Below, piece after piece: positions 10,324-22,259 of a stretch of 64,000 bases of DNA. The stretch is taken from assembly GCA_951812925.1 (NCBI GenBank), contig OX638371.1, positions 41,266,101 to 41,330,100 of the forward strand, read 5' to 3'. Position 1 is the first letter of the stretch. Each line of letters starts with the position of its first letter. Both the position numbers and the translations under genes were made by a program. Origin of the DNA: Calliopum simillimum. Taxonomy: Eukaryota; Arthropoda; Insecta; Diptera; Lauxaniidae. The notes beneath the pieces were generated by a model. That model ran no database searches. It was not told the origin of the DNA and was given only the letters and a program-made list of their open reading frames with translations.

Positions 10324-11973
10324 CACTGCGCGTCACTTGAATAAGGCCAGAAATTTTTTGTTTGATTTTTCCAAGTTATATTTCTTGTTGACAGTTTGGA
10401 CACGATTTTGGCTTTAAGTTCGGTGAGCGTATTGTTTACGAAACGATCGATGCAAAAAAAAAATTTACTTCGTGAAGCACCTTTAGCGATTTCTATATTC
10501 TGTTTACGTTAAGTTCGAAAAAATGCGTTTTTATTTGCGTCATTAGAATAAGGAAACATAAGAAATAAGAGAAGAAAACAATTTAAAAATTTTTTTGTTC
10601 ATATTTTTTAAATTTTTATTTGAAATTTAAAATTTTTAGTAATGTGTGGAGCTACCTTTGTTAGAAATTACCTCAAAAATACGGTTAGGCATTGAGTTAT
10701 AGAGTGACTCTAAATAAGTTAATGATACTGTTGCCCAGGCTTCCTTAATAGCTTCAATAAGTGATTCCTTATCTTCAAATTGCTTTCCGCTTTCATAAAC
10801 TTTTCGTACCAACCATCCCCAGACATTTTCCATAATGTTCAAATCCGGCGAGTATGTCGGCCATGATAAAAGTTGAACGTTTTGTTGTCGAATACAGGTC
10901 TTAATGAGTCTTGCTGTGTGTATTGGGGCATTATCTTGCTGATAAATCCATGGTATTGGCCCAAAAATGTTATTAAATTGAGGGAAAGCCTTTTCCAAAA
11001 TGGATTTGTATGAGCTTGCGGTCATTTTCGATGTTTCAAAAACCAAGTCAATTGTTCCATAGTAGGAAATGGCTCCCCACACCATTACGCCACCTTGTCT
11101 GCTGTGATGTTTAGCCAAAAAAACTTCTTCCTTCCTTAAGTCATGAAAATAATGGTTATAACCGTCAGGTCCATCAAAATAAAATTTTTTTTCGTCAGAG
11201 AAAACTACTTTTCTCCACTCGTTTGCCCACGTCATTGTTTCCTTTGCAAATTGCAGACGTTTTTCTTTCCGTTGCGCATTAAGTGGCGGTTTCTTTTTTA
11301 ATTTTTTTCGTTGGAGATGTTCAGACGATTTTATTACCCGCCTTACTGTTGAAACACTAGCTGCGACTCCAGTTTCAGCCTTTATTTTAGCTGCAGACTT
11401 TGCAAAATTAGATGCAGCTCGCAAGATACAACGTCTGTCTTGGTCGGTAGTAGCCCTACTGGTGCGACCTTTCATATTTTTTCCATAGGTTTCAATGTTT
11501 TTTAAGAAATTGTTAACCAACGTCTTACTTCTGCAGATTTTTTGGGCAATGGTGCGGCTACTGTGCCCGACCTCCTTGTAAACTTGGATTTTTGCCTTTT
11601 CGGCGTCAGTTAAGGCTTTTCCTTTACCCACTTGCAATAAATTTTCAAAAAAAAATTATTAATTGCTTAAAAAAATTTGTTCACACTTTCAATTTCACTT
11701 TTTTTGTTTCGAACTTCTCTCGATGGCACAAAAAGAAGACTGGCCTTATTCAAATGACGCGAATAAAAACGTATTATTTCGCAACTAACTCCTATGGAGT
11801 ATAGAAATACCTAACGGTACTTCCCGAAATCATTTTTTTTTTTGCATCGATCAATTCGTAACTGATACACTCACCGAACTCAAAGAAGAAATAATGCCGG
11901 AAATGTCAACATGAGCTAAGCTTGGGAAAAATCAAGCAAAAAATTTCTGGCCTTATTCAAGTGACGCGCAGTG
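10324..11973 (-). mobile_element. Tc3-like transposon, 1.65 kb, nearly intact
   Basis: The terminal inverted repeats start CACTGCGCGTCACTTGAATA and match for 37 bp without error. Similarity extends with differences to about 165 bp. TA flanks both sides (10322-10323, 11974-11975). Internal copies of the terminal motif (10537-10553 and 11741-11760, GCGTCAT-T-AATAAGG-like) give the IR/DR layout used by several Tc1-family transposases as two binding sites per end. One transposase gene fills the interior on the minus strand. The near-perfect ends suggest a recent insertion. Confidence 0.93.
10636..11637 (-). CDS. Tc3-like transposase (DD34E), full length but without an ATG start
   Basis: It encodes 333 residues without internal stop or frameshift, close to the usual Tc3 transposase length. 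Residues 1-60 form the first helix-turn-helix (LTDAEKAKI then SSRTIAQKI), and 65-115 a second bipartite DNA-binding region. The catalytic domain has Asp148 (VFSDEKKF), the GGVMVWGAI block (182-190), Asp235 (QQDNAPIHT) and Glu270 (SPDLNIMENVWG). There are 34 residues between the last two, as in the DD34E triad. The enzyme would cut and paste the element at TA. The frame opens at TTG (11635-11637). An in-frame TAA lies 21 bases upstream with no ATG between, and the first ATG is residue 56, inside the DNA-binding domain. The start codon has probably been lost, so this copy may be silent despite its good condition. Confidence 0.93.
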   Translation of the reverse strand: MQVGKGKALTDAEKAKIQVYKEVGHSSRTIAQKICRSKTLVNNFLKNIETYGKNMKGRTSRATTDQDRRCILRAASNFAKSAAKIKAETGVAASVSTVRRVIKSSEHLQRKKLKKKPPLNAQRKEKRLQFAKETMTWANEWRKVVFSDEKKFYFDGPDGYNHYFHDLRKEEVFLAKHHSRQGGVMVWGAISYYGTIDLVFETSKMTASSYKSILEKAFPQFNNIFGPIPWIYQQDNAPIHTARLIKTCIRQQNVQLLSWPTYSPDLNIMENVWGWLVRKVYESGKQFEDKESLIEAIKEAWATVSLTYLESLYNSMPNRIFEVISNKGSSTHY

Positions 11974-12139
11974 TATGTACCAATGCATAGAAATTACTAC
12001 GTTTTTAATTCTACTGTTCTTATTCTAACATTTACGTTTATGGTTCGCAATCGTTTCGCCAAAGCGGTACGTTTACGAAGTCTTGTATGACTTATATACT
12101 TCGCCGGCGTAACGCTTTGGTACCGGTTTTCTTAGAGGG

Positions 12140-13880
12140 AATCTACAGTTTTTTTTTTTTTTTAATGAGAAAAAAAAATTGAATTTTAATATAATCCTGC
12201 GAGGCTCTAAGCTCTATTACAGTATTCATTGAATTAAATAATGATGGAGGCACTATGCCAATTTTGAAAGAGCAAAATGAACAATCGGTCAAAATGCCTT
12301 GGCAAGCAGCAAAAGACACCGACAATTATAAGGATTAAAGATTCAAAATAAATTTTACGGGCTACAAAACAAAAATGGATTTGATTGAAAATCAAATTAT
12401 AAATTACATTGTGACAACAGTTGGTTAATAGCGGAAATTGTAGATTAGTCTTTTTTTTTGAAAAAGAAAAAGTAACAACAATAACACCGACAATGAAATT
12501 CAAGAATATGTACAAGTAAAAGATATGTTAGCTGTCAAAATCCATGCGTGTAATTATTTGTTGAAATAATTGTAAAATATCCTTTAAAGCAACAAGCAAG
12601 TGTGGCAGTATATAAGATGAATGTAATACCGGTGCATAGGGACAGGGTGCGTCACAAAGTGAACATCTGCATCCTGATTGCTGCACAACTAGACCGAGTA
12701 CTAATACAAAAGGTTATCCCTATTACTGTTCTCATTTTAACAAATGAACAACCAGGACAAATTCAAACATGCAGGTAAGGACACAGCTCTATCATCTTTA
12801 TGAGTAGGTACCTGGCATTTACTTTTTTTTTTGTTTTTCATTTCATGTCATTTCAAATAAAGGCGTCAAAAGTTTTAACATTCGCACGGCAGATTCACGG
12901 CGTAATCCATCCTTGCATTGTGTGCAAAATTGGTCAAAGAACTAAGCAGCAAGGATAATCCGTGTTTTCTCTTTGTTTCGCTAATGCACAAAATGTGGTT
13001 CGATGTCAAGAAATTTGACACTTTTTTTTTGCAGAGAGAATGCAGGGATGTATGAAAATGATTCAGTTTTACTCATGAGCAACATTGTATTTTTGCATTT
13101 CTTTGAACTTGTACTCCTATCGTGGGGAAACATCTCGAATTTGTTACAATGGATTCATCCTTTGTGTGAGGTGATACCGAGGCAACTTCTTTGTGTTCCT
13201 TTTTTCTTGCATTACTCTTTGTTACTTATCTTTTATCCTGTTGCTCCTATTAATGTTGTTGTTCTTTGCATGTGTAGTAATTTTCGTACGATTCGGCGAA
13301 CATTTTCCTAATATTCACGTGTGTGCCCAATAGGGTTGCCATGCTACGATTTATTTATTGAAGCTAAAACTACCATTATACTTAATTAAAGCAATAACGC
13401 TTTCTCATATAGAAATTGAGAAATTCACAATTCAAATCAATGCTAAGAGGTAGATTTAGACTTAAATTAAAAAATGGGTATATTTTCTGTCTTACGTAAG
13501 ATTTCTGTCGACTCTCTCTCCCTCCCCCTGTATAAGCAAATCTTGAATCCCCTAAACATGCTTACGTAGTACTTAAACATCCCCAGACTTAAATACTGTT
13601 TTCCTAAACATATGTACATTAATTCGAAGAAAAAAACAATTACCTTTAAATCTTTGAGATTATGGCACCGTTAGGTCTGTATATCAACATTCAAAACTCT
13701 ATACTGTGAAAACTAACTATTAAGAGTAGCCCAAACATTTTTTACTCACATATAAAAGGAATAGTTTGGACTAGCGTTTAGCAATAAATTGGCGAATTCG
13801 ACTAGAGAACGTAGCACCCCGACGAGAACATGAAGTAGATCTTCAGCAGGAAATTTCAAATAAAACTGAATCATGCTTGA
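12140..13880. other. Intergenic stretch, no supported gene
   Basis: Open frames such as 13003-13311 (plus) and 12234-12515 (minus) have no family resemblance and AT-driven composition. A T run lies at about 12150-12163. Nothing else could be supported. Confidence 0.4.
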
Positions 13881-13980
13881 CGACGCACTATGGTTTTTTT
13901 TGACAAAAAAGTGTACACAAAAATAATTCACTACAAGGACACATTTTCTTTAAAAAAATCAAACTCGAAATTGAAGATTA

Positions 13981-14617
13981 CACAGGTTTACATAAAAAAA
14001 AATTTCATGGCGTTTTGATCAGACTATATGTTTCCTAGGGACTTTAACGTCCTAAATCCGAATCCGGGGTCCGTTTTCTTCCAGAACGTCTGAGAAAAAA
14101 GTTTCAAGATTAAATGGAGGTCAAAATTTTCATGTGTCTTTTAGTGATAAATTCGCTAAAATTCTGAAACTAATTTTTTATCATTGAATTCTTAGTCCTT
14201 AAAAAGAATATTTGATCAAAAACGGTCTCTCGGACCTCGTTTCGGAAATAAAGCCATCGGAAGATCCGGATATATCTTCTATGAAAACCGCTATAAGTTG
14301 GGAACCACTGGATGGATTTAGAAAATATTTATGTCATATGAAAGGCATTTTGTTGTTGTTTTTGATGTTTTTGCTGATGTTGTTGATGTATTTGTTGTTG
14401 TAATTGAAAAATTTCTCAAAATTTCAAAAAAGGTCATATTTCCAAAACTACGAATCCAATTTTATAGGTTGTCAAAATACCTTCATAGGACACCAATATT
14501 TTTTAAATCTATTCAGGGGTTCCCAACTTATAGCGGTTTTTATAGAAGATATATCCGGATCTTTCGATGGCTATATTTCCGAAAGTAGGTCCGAGATACC
14601 CTTTTTGTTAACCTGTG
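13981..14617. mobile_element. Nested inverted-repeat element with TTA duplication (Harbinger-like MITE)
   Basis: Comparison of the two arms of the surrounding foldback shows extra DNA only in the left arm, bounded by TTA at 13978-13980 and 14618-14620. Its ends read CACAGGTTTACA and, inverted, CACAGGTTAACA. Inside, about 14206-14355 and 14465-14615 are inverted copies around a TTG/GATGTT-rich loop. A 3-bp TTA duplication is typical of PIF/Harbinger. A related fragment is at 3340-3506. Confidence 0.7.
14349..14404. repeat. TTG/GATGTT-type simple repeat
   Basis: This is an irregular TTG, TGT and GATGTT simple-sequence stretch in the loop of the nested element. Confidence 0.7.
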
Positions 14618-14829
14618 TTATACATTCACCTATCTGAAAAAATGCCCGCTTTTTCCAGCATCTGATCCACAAAATAGTGACACGGGTCGAAATCAACTGA
14701 ATTATGAAAAAATAGATTTTTCCGTTTAAAAATTTTAGTTGCATTAAACGCAGAAGTGATATATGAATAAATTTATGTGTATTAGATCAAATAAAGTAAG
14801 GTGAAATCAACTCAAAGTAAAAATGGGCG

Positions 14830-15410
14830 ATACCACGCCCCGAAAACAAATTCATCATATCTCCGAAACTATTGGACGCAGATAGATAAGATTCGGTATG
14901 ATTGTAACAGACACAGATAGGAATAATATCCATTGAAAAAGTAGGCGGCGCCATGCCCTACATATATAAAACTTATCATATCTCCAAAACTATTTGAGCC
15001 ATAGGGATGAGTTTCGGTATATTTATAAAGGGTAGTGAGTCAAATTACTTTTGCTGGAAAAAAGGGGCGGTACCACACCCAACACTGAACATATCCTTTT
15101 TAATTGCCACTCTGTTCTAAAGGGTAACAAGTTCATTCATGTAGCTCTGCCTGTGGGCGTGGCACCGCATATTTTCTGAGCAGATGTTATTTTTCTTGAT
15201 GACTTTTGTATATAAACCGCATTTCATCCAAATGGGTCAAATAGTTTCGGAGATATAATGTGTTTTATAATTTTGGGGAGCGGCACCGCCCACTTTTTTA
15301 GTGGATGTTATTTCTCTCTGTGCCCATTAAAAACACACCGAATCTTATCTATCTGCGTCCAATAGTCTCGGAGATATGACGAATATCATTTTGGGGCGTG
15401 GTACCGCCCA
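14830..15410. repeat. Tandem/inverted 120-bp modules with GGGCG box and TATCTCCGAAACTAT phrase
   Basis: Three modules in one orientation (near 14824, 14943, 15062) each contain GGCG followed by ACC or GCC boxes, CATATCTCC-AAACTAT and GATTCGGTAT-like phrases. Inverted counterparts lie at about 15150-15410. The same module occurs at 6115-6600. The sequence is non-coding. Confidence 0.65.
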
Positions 15411-15715
15411 TTTTCACTTTGAGTTGATTTCATCTTACTTGATTTGATCGAATGCACATAAATTTATTCATATAGCACTCCTGCATTTAATGCGAGCAAC
15501 ATTTTTAAACGGAAAAATCGTTTTTTTCAAAGTTCAAGAGATTTCGACACGTGCCACTATTTTGTGGATCAGATGCTGGAAAAAGCGGGCATCTTTTCAG
15601 ATAGGTGAATGAATGACCTTTAATTTCGCGTTTGATTTTTTTAAAGAAAATGTGTCCTTGCAGTGAACTATTTTTGTGTACACTTTTTTGTCAAAAAAAA
15701 AACCATAGTGCGACG

Positions 15716-18004
15716 CCAAAAATCCTTGTATTGTTTTTCGTGATTAGTTAATCTCTCTTCAAGTTTTATGATGTAGAAGTCCGGAAAAAAATTTGACATG
15801 AAAAAAATCTTCTGTAGCTTGAATTTCTTTTGTCTTTCCACTATTCTTTTGTACTTTGTGTAAATATCAACAGTTTCAACCCCCTTTTCTTTTTTTGAAC
15901 CTTCATACTTCAATTCCAAAAAACGCATCTTCTAAGCAAATTTTCTTGAAAAAATCAGCCTTTCGAAATTCATCAACTAAAGTCAACGAAACTTGGTAGA
16001 CCTGTAAGAAATCCTTAGCGTTTCCAAACAAGGTCACACAGTGGTACAAAATTCTTCAAAGATGGCCAAAAGCCAAAATTGTTTTATTTTCAAATAGAAA
16101 TTGATAACGAATCTAATATTAGTAACAAAAAGAAACCACAGATTCAAAAAACCGTCGAATTTAAATTTTAAGAGCAATCGTTGCGAAGAAGGTTCCAGCT
16201 GCCTATCAAAGCGAATGCTCGAAATGTCCACATACAAATTAAGCGCCTTTCTGTGGCTCCTGATTGGTCGGCTCTCTAGAGGAGTAGAAATTCGCAAGAT
16301 TGGCTCGAGTACCGTAACATAAACCTTTTTATTCTTCTGATTTTGCAGATGTCACAGATACATAATTACACATATTACCCAAAGAGGGTGCAGAAAATGT
16401 AGTCCTCTAATGAGTGAATCCATCTCCTGGACCACTCCCATGTCTACGACACTGCCTCGAACAGCAATACATTATGTATAGGCTTGTGTTAAAATGAATT
16501 GTTACTCAGGTAACAACTAAATTTCTCAGTCTTGTTTACACTTTAGTAAATTTCCATCCCATTCAGCGTGTGGTCTAATAAATTAATCTTTTTTGATAAA
16601 TGGCAACACTTAAATAGCATTTTCTCATCCGTACCAATCATCAATTGGATTTTCGCTTTTCTTGGTTTCATGTTACAAACATAAAAAAACACAAAAAAAA
16701 ATTTTCCCCGCTACATGTCTGCCTGAGTTTAGCCGTTGTTGGTTTCCTCGTAGATTTGTTGCTTTTTATAGCAATTCGAAACTCTGAGATACAAAACAGC
16801 AACAAATCGCCGGTTACTCAGGTTGACGCCACCACTTGACAAGCTGTCGCTTTCCATGCTACGCTGTTATTTTGAGTCCTGCTGACAGATTATGTAAAAC
16901 TGTAAACAAACGCTATCCTTCCTCGATTTTGTGTTTAGATTTCTGAACAAGATACAAACATAGATATGTTCGTGTAAATGTTTGTGTGTTGTTTTTGTTT
17001 ATGTTATTTGACATTTTCTTTAACAATTTAGTTAGTTTCGTTTTCTTTGTTTATTTTTATGAATATTTTTTTTTATAAGTATTTATTTAGTTATTGAGTT
17101 TCGAATAAAGTTTAAAAAGATCCCTCGGAATTTTCGATTTGAGGGCAAATCACTTAATGAAGTATAGCATTCCATGCGTAGCATAACAACAATTTGCTTC
17201 ACCATCTACACAGAGCGCAGAAAAAACAACATTTCGTTGCTGAGGCTTTTTTGATTTCTCCCGATCAGTGCGCGATGGTCAAAAATTGCCATAAAACGTT
17301 AAGATAATTTTAGACAAAAAAACATAGTGGTGCTTCTGCGTACCGTTCGTCGACACAGGGTTAACCGGTTAAGATACCATCTTGGTAGTGGATTTGTGGT
17401 AAAGGTAGTTTTGTCTTCTTTACTCAAACAATATTTTAGAGGATCTAAGAATAAGGCCATGGAACGTTTTTATTAATACTAGAATCGCCCCATGATCAGT
17501 ACTTTAGTACTTTTTTTGGTATTTGGTACAAAACAGAAAAGCTCATTCATCATCCCTGGTTCAATGACAAAAGCGAAACGAAAAGAAAACAGAGAACATG
17601 TAGTCAGTGTCAGTCAGCTTTTTGTCATTTTCTTTGTGCTGTATCCTCTTTTCAGCTCTGTGTGACCTCGGACTTTGTCGTTGTGTCGCTAAAAAATTTC
17701 CCTTTGATTTTACCTGGCTTACTTAATGGCAAAATATGAAAATAATTTTAACTTTGTGCACATTTACACACAAATACCTTTCTAATGGTGTATAATTCAA
17801 AGTCGTGCTCCATTTCTAACATAGAAAAAAAGGTAGGACAAATTTTGTCTTGCATATTAATATTAATGTATAGATTAATACTCAAAAAGTAGTGAAAATA
17901 TAACTTCTACCAAATATCAGAAAACTTATTTTGAGATGATAAAGGTGAGATGCTTGGTTATTTATCAGAACAATGAATTTTTCATTTAATATTTGGTCCT
18001 ACAG
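15716..18004. other. Intergenic stretch, no supported gene
   Basis: No ORF with recognisable domains was found. The 64-codon frame at 16645-16839 is hydrophobic in the middle but has no upstream exon signal or family match. No mobile-element boundary could be placed between the foldback duplication at 15715 and the LINE at 18007. Confidence 0.4.
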
Positions 18005-18006
18005 AC

Positions 18007-18560
18007 TTGGATGGTGGAGCAAAAGAGGATATCAACTCAAGAAAAGCAAAAGGCGCGTTTGCTCAACTGAACAAAATATGGTCTTCACCCGTTATATCCA
18101 CTAAAATGAGAGTGCGCATTTTTTATTCAAATGTGAAATCGGTTTTGTTATATGGGTGCGAAACATGGCTTGTTACTGAGCAACTAACGAACAAGCAGCA
18201 AGTATTCGTCAACAAATGCTTAAGGCGTATACATAAGATTTGATGGCCTCGCACTATATCAAATGCCGAGCTGCATCAAAAATGCAATCAGAGGGCTATA
18301 GCAAACGAGGTCAAGCTGCAAAAATCGGGATGGATTGGTCACACTCTCCGGAAACCACACAGAGAAGTTTGTCGCCAGGCTCTTGAGTGGAATCCACAAG
18401 GCAGTAGAGCACGTGGTAGACCCAAAACCAACTAGAAAAGGTCGCTGAAAAAGGAAATCGAAGAATCGGGAAAGTCGTGGCAAGAGATCAAAGTCATCGC
18501 AAGGGATCGCAACGAATGGCGATGTTTCATATTGGCCCTATGCTCTTCCCAGGAGTTAAA
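18007..18560 (+). pseudogene. LINE reverse-transcriptase C-terminal remnant, 5' truncated
   Basis: One frame reads through the region with two in-frame stops (TGA at 18241-18243 and a TAG near 18433). It carries blocks typical of the region after the RT palm in many insect LINEs: AFAQLNKIW, STKMRVRIF, LLYGCETW, CLRRI, then GWIGHTLRKP, ALEWNPQG and RARGRPK. The RT active site lies upstream and is absent, so the copy is 5' truncated, as is common after target-primed reverse transcription. A short CATACATACATACA run near 18557-18572 may be the 3' tail. The precise clade is not decided by these blocks. Confidence 0.85.
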
Positions 18561-18589
18561 GGAGAATACATACATACAGACTTCGATGT

Positions 18590-19340
18590 TGTATAAGTAA
18601 ATGTTTTAGTAAAAAAAAATCCCTTAAAAGAAACCCGAGGGTTGTTTGATAAATCCGTAATTTTTGAAAATTTGCATTCCAAACCGCTATTTTAATTAAT
18701 TTTCTTAAAATTTGATTATCGGCGGGTAGACGCTAAGTAAAATTGCTAAACAAATAACTTGTTCAAGAAAAAATTTAACCGACACCATTATATCTATTGC
18801 CTCTATGAAATTGTTCACCATTTCTGTAAACCAACGTAAACGATGCAGAGACATTCTCAAAAACACATACCCACTAATTTATGAATTAACTAACATACAA
18901 AAAAAGTTCTTTGTACATTTTCAATGGATTTTGGATTCAAGTCCGTACAGTGATTTGACAACGGAATGCTACGGAATTTATATAAACCAAGCGAGTAATT
19001 GAAATTCAACCTACTTCAGCACTTTAGCAAAAATTTGCAGTCATAAATCAAGAAATGACTATAAATTGCCATTACATTTCCAAAACATTCGTTCGGTTCA
19101 TCCACATTAGAGTTCAAATACAAATGACGAGTACAAGTTGGGATAATTGAGCATTTGCCGGTGTGTCCGGCACTAATGGGTGTGAGACCAGACGTGCGTG
19201 GACTAAATGAGCGAATGTGAATTGCTGAGGATTGCAATCTTTGCAAATAGATGCTTTTAATTACAAATCTTTCTATTAAAAGTCAGTCTGTCCGTCCAAT
19301 TGCCCATTTCTGTATAGGTTTCCGAATGTTTCAATTAACA
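18590..19340. other. Intergenic stretch, no supported gene
   Basis: No supported ORF or element end was found. The small frames on both strands lack any recognisable motif. Confidence 0.4.
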
Positions 19341-19346
19341 AATAAA

Positions 19347-19381
19347 GTTGTTGTTGCTGTTGCTGTTGTTGTTGTTGTTGT
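19347..19381. repeat. (TTG)n microsatellite with CTG variants
   Basis: The run TTGTTGTTGCTGTTGCTGTT followed by pure TTG units. On the minus strand it reads as poly-Gln, a shadow rather than a gene. Confidence 0.9.
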
Positions 19382-20429
19382 ATAACCATAACTATTGGAT
19401 GTTTAGTATGACAGTAGCAAACAAAATGCGTCGAATACAATGATGCATCCGTCGTCGAGCTACGAGTGTCCTGCGCTGTTTGATATGTCTTGAGTAAGGC
19501 TGTTGCATTAACCACAGGAGGTATGTTTCCACAGGGCCAGACTGTGCATTACAATGATGTACTCACTGTTGCAATGCTGACTATTGAACATACACACAGA
19601 ACCAGCCATATAATGGTCATAGTGCTAGTGATGTAACGATTTATTTATGAATCGGATCTTTTTAATTATTGGTTATTTCTTTTGGGAATAACTAAATCTA
19701 TCGGAAAAAAATTTATCTAATTATTTTTTTAATTTTGGAGGGGAGACAAGTTAGCGAATTTGACAAATTTAGTAAAAAATTGTTAGGCTTCTGCCAAAAT
19801 TATCTTTTTCAACAAAAATGTTTCATACAAATTTTTAACAACCTAAACGGATTCAAAAACTGAGTAAAAAGCAATTTTGGCTATCTATAATAATTTATTC
19901 GAAACATTTTATTCGCACATTCACATAACTTAATTTTGGAGTAACTTCAAAAGGTCCACTATTTTCCGAGATTTACCGAAATTCGACAACTGTTCGTTTA
20001 TCACTATACCCACCACATTTAGGTGTTCGCAAGACAGACCTAGCTAAAGCATACCCAAATCCTGCCCTACTAGGCATGTGTTAGGTATTTCTAATTAAGG
20101 CTTACCCTGTTGCTTCCCAATGCGGACGTTATTATATATTTAGGTACCCATGCCTAAGCAAATTTCTATGAGATTTTAATAACTTTTTTCTGGTTCGAGC
20201 TGTTTATTTTTTTTCTGGGATCCAATATATTTAATTGAATCAATACTTTTCGAGACATCAACAATTTGAGTTAAGTTGTCTTAACTTTAAACATAGCACT
20301 TAATTATATTTGTATGGAGTTAAGATATCTTTATTTCAATGGATGATAACTCGAATTTTGCAAAGTTTCACACGTTCCACAGTGCATGGAATCTAGATGT
20401 GAAAAATTGGAAATGCATTTTTTAGTATG

Positions 20430-20720
20430 CAGAACTGATAAAATATGTCCAATGACCTCATAAAATAGAGTGAAGTGATTTTGGCGGGAATGTGGGTTGT
20501 ATACCGCATACGAAAAATATGAACAAAACTCTATATCTCTGCACTTGCAGCTACTACTACAAAACTTTGTAAACAGGAGTATACTGCGTGCACCAAACAC
20601 TTTGCAAAAATTGGAGGATATTGAATAAAGGGGCTATGCACCCCCCATACAAAAAACGCATCAATTGCTATATCTTTGCACCTGTAGCAGTAATTACTAC
20701 AAAACTTTATATTGATAACG
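20430..20720. repeat. Dispersed tandem family, 137-bp period, copy A
   Basis: CTATATCTCTGCACTTGCAG (about 20531) and CTATATCTTTGCACCTGTAG (about 20669) start two related units about 138 bp apart, each followed by ACTACAAAACTTT. In reverse complement it matches the units at 61080-61360 (CATATGGGGGGTGCAAC and GAGATATAGCAT phrases). It is non-coding. Confidence 0.6.
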
Positions 20721-21368
20721 TGTATTATGTTTACAAAATACCATAGGAAAAGAGGAAAGCTTTTTTTGGAAGCTTATAAATACATCGAGCCAATTTTGAT
20801 TTTTTTTTTTAATTTTATTTCATCGAAAAATTACCATAAAACTTACTGAAGTTGAAGCGCTTTCCGAAACAATTTTTTTTTTTTTTTTGCATTTCATTAC
20901 TTATATTCAAAATATCAACTTTGAAGTGCAAATATATGTGCTCAATGTTAGCTAAAGAACATAAAAATAAATTTTTTGGCGGTAAGCGGACATATTTGAA
21001 CACTTCTGCATACAAAAAATTAAAATAAAGATTTTGAATTTATCACCTCTAGCACACTAAAACGAAACACAGTGCGTTCTCTAGGAAAAGTCGGTGCAAA
21101 TTTCGAGAGAAAAAACTAGGTAAATTAAAACACGAGTGCCTGATACCTCCCTTACAAGCAAAATTTGTAAAAATTAATTTCAAATATTCTTCAGAAAAGC
21201 AATTGCTACACTTTGAAGCAAGAATATCTAAGAATCCACACATCTTCGAAGAAAACAAAGTTTAGATATAAGAATCTGAGCAAATTTGTCGGTCCTGATG
21301 CTTTCATATTCAAGCACAGTTTTTTGAGTTTGCTTTGTCACAAAAAAAAAAAAAAATCTTTTAAAATA

Positions 21369-22249
21369 GGGGAAAGTGGGGAATCGTGGGCCATGGGGAA
21401 TCGTGAGCCACCGCCACCTTTTGGCAGTATGTCGAGATAAATAGTTAAATGCAACTGTAATCGTTTTCTCTTAGCCTCAACTTATTTTTACATTGGTTGT
21501 TGACAAACGTACGCGTTTTATTTGCTTTGTACAATACTCGCCCAAAAAAAAGTATCTGCAAAACTTTTTTTGCGTGTTTGATTTCCATCATTCTTGGACG
21601 AATTGCTACGACAAAACACAGGTAAATATGTTTTTTATTATCGTTAGACCTTTGCCTTTCAACATACAAAAGTAATTTTGCATGACACTTCAACAAGTCA
21701 ATTACACGCCGTTGTTTTGCAAAAAGTAGCTTGTGGGGAATCGTGAGCCACTTCGTGGGCCACCCGTGTTTTGACAATTTTCGTATCAATACACATTTGT
21801 ATGTTGTGTTTATCATGTTTTGTGCAAAATGGAGGCTGTAAATCAATAAATAAAACAATAAATACATATTTTGTATCAAATTTTCCTATTTCCCAAATTG
21901 CGTATATGATTGATCGTGCATAACCCTTCTTCTTCATTTTGTCGATTAAAATAACTTTACTTGTCATTTCAACTAATTCAATAAAGTTTTGCATCGTAAT
22001 TGCCTGATTTTTACTTAATTACGGCGGTGGCCCACGATTCCCCACCATTTTTGAAAATTGCAAAAACACTAATTTTTTTCAAACCACGAAAAGTCGGAAA
22101 AATCAAAAGAATTGTTAGAAAGTGTAATAGTCAAAAGTTACCTAACTTCATGTAGAATAACATACCATATTACAATTTGCGAAATTTTTTATTTTTTTTG
22201 AAGATACTTAACCAAATAAAAACGTGGCCCACGATTCCCCACCTTCCCC
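21369..22249. mobile_element. MITE-like element with GGGGAA-GTGGGGAATCGTGGG ends
   Basis: The ends are inverted: the left GGGGAAAGTGGGGAATCGTG is mirrored at 22222-22249 with one change, and TA flanks both sides (21367-21368, 22250-22251). Extra subterminal copies of GTGGGGAATCGTGAGCCA lie near 21393, 21731 and, inverted, 22025. The interior has minus-strand frames (21445-21879 and 21698-21994) with no recognised domain. The repeated subterminal design resembles the pogo-like remnant at 976-1541. An alternative boundary gives a TCTTTT-type flank of 8-9 bp, so the duplication length is not settled. Confidence 0.7.
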
Positions 22250-22259
22250 TATTCTTTTG

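Larger units (their letters stand above)
10211..12139 (-). mobile_element. Copy 1 of the CCCTCTAAG repeat family, split by a Tc3-like insertion
   Basis: Segments 10211-10323 and 11974-12139 together match, in reverse complement, the two ends of the element at 60117-60755. Shared phrases include CGAACTGATTTA, TTACGTAAACGTTACTA-like DNA, GTTAGAATAAGAACA, and CATACAAGACTTCGTAAACG. The terminal TTAGAGGG matches CCCTCTAA of copy 2. The interior with the RGG ORF seen in copy 2 is missing. The Tc3-like element (10324-11973) inserted into it at a TA. Confidence 0.65.
13886..15710. mobile_element. Transib-type foldback element, CACTATGG ends, duplication CGACG
   Basis: The outer arms are reverse complements: CACTATGG, a T run, then GACAAAAAAGTGTACACAAA on the left, mirrored before 15710. 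CGACG is directly repeated at 13881-13885 and 15711-15715. Further in, 14620-15110 and 15120-15620 are also inverted copies with GGGCG-TACCACGCC modules. CAC termini plus a 5-bp CGNCG duplication are the known signature of Transib elements. CACTATG is also the heptamer I recall for ProtoRAG ends. A nonamer-like ACAAAAATA follows the left heptamer after about 24 bp. No transposase gene is present, so it is non-autonomous. The left arm is interrupted by another element (13981-14617). Confidence 0.8.

Noticed and set aside
13003..13311. 102-codon hydrophobic frame
   Set aside because: No domain, no splice signals and no support other than length in AT-rich DNA.
19276..19515. Poly-Gln frame
   Set aside because: It is the (TTG)n microsatellite read on the minus strand.
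21445..21879. 144-codon minus frame inside the GGGGAA-ended element
   Set aside because: It overlaps another frame, shows no recognisable motif and could be chance; not listed as a gene.
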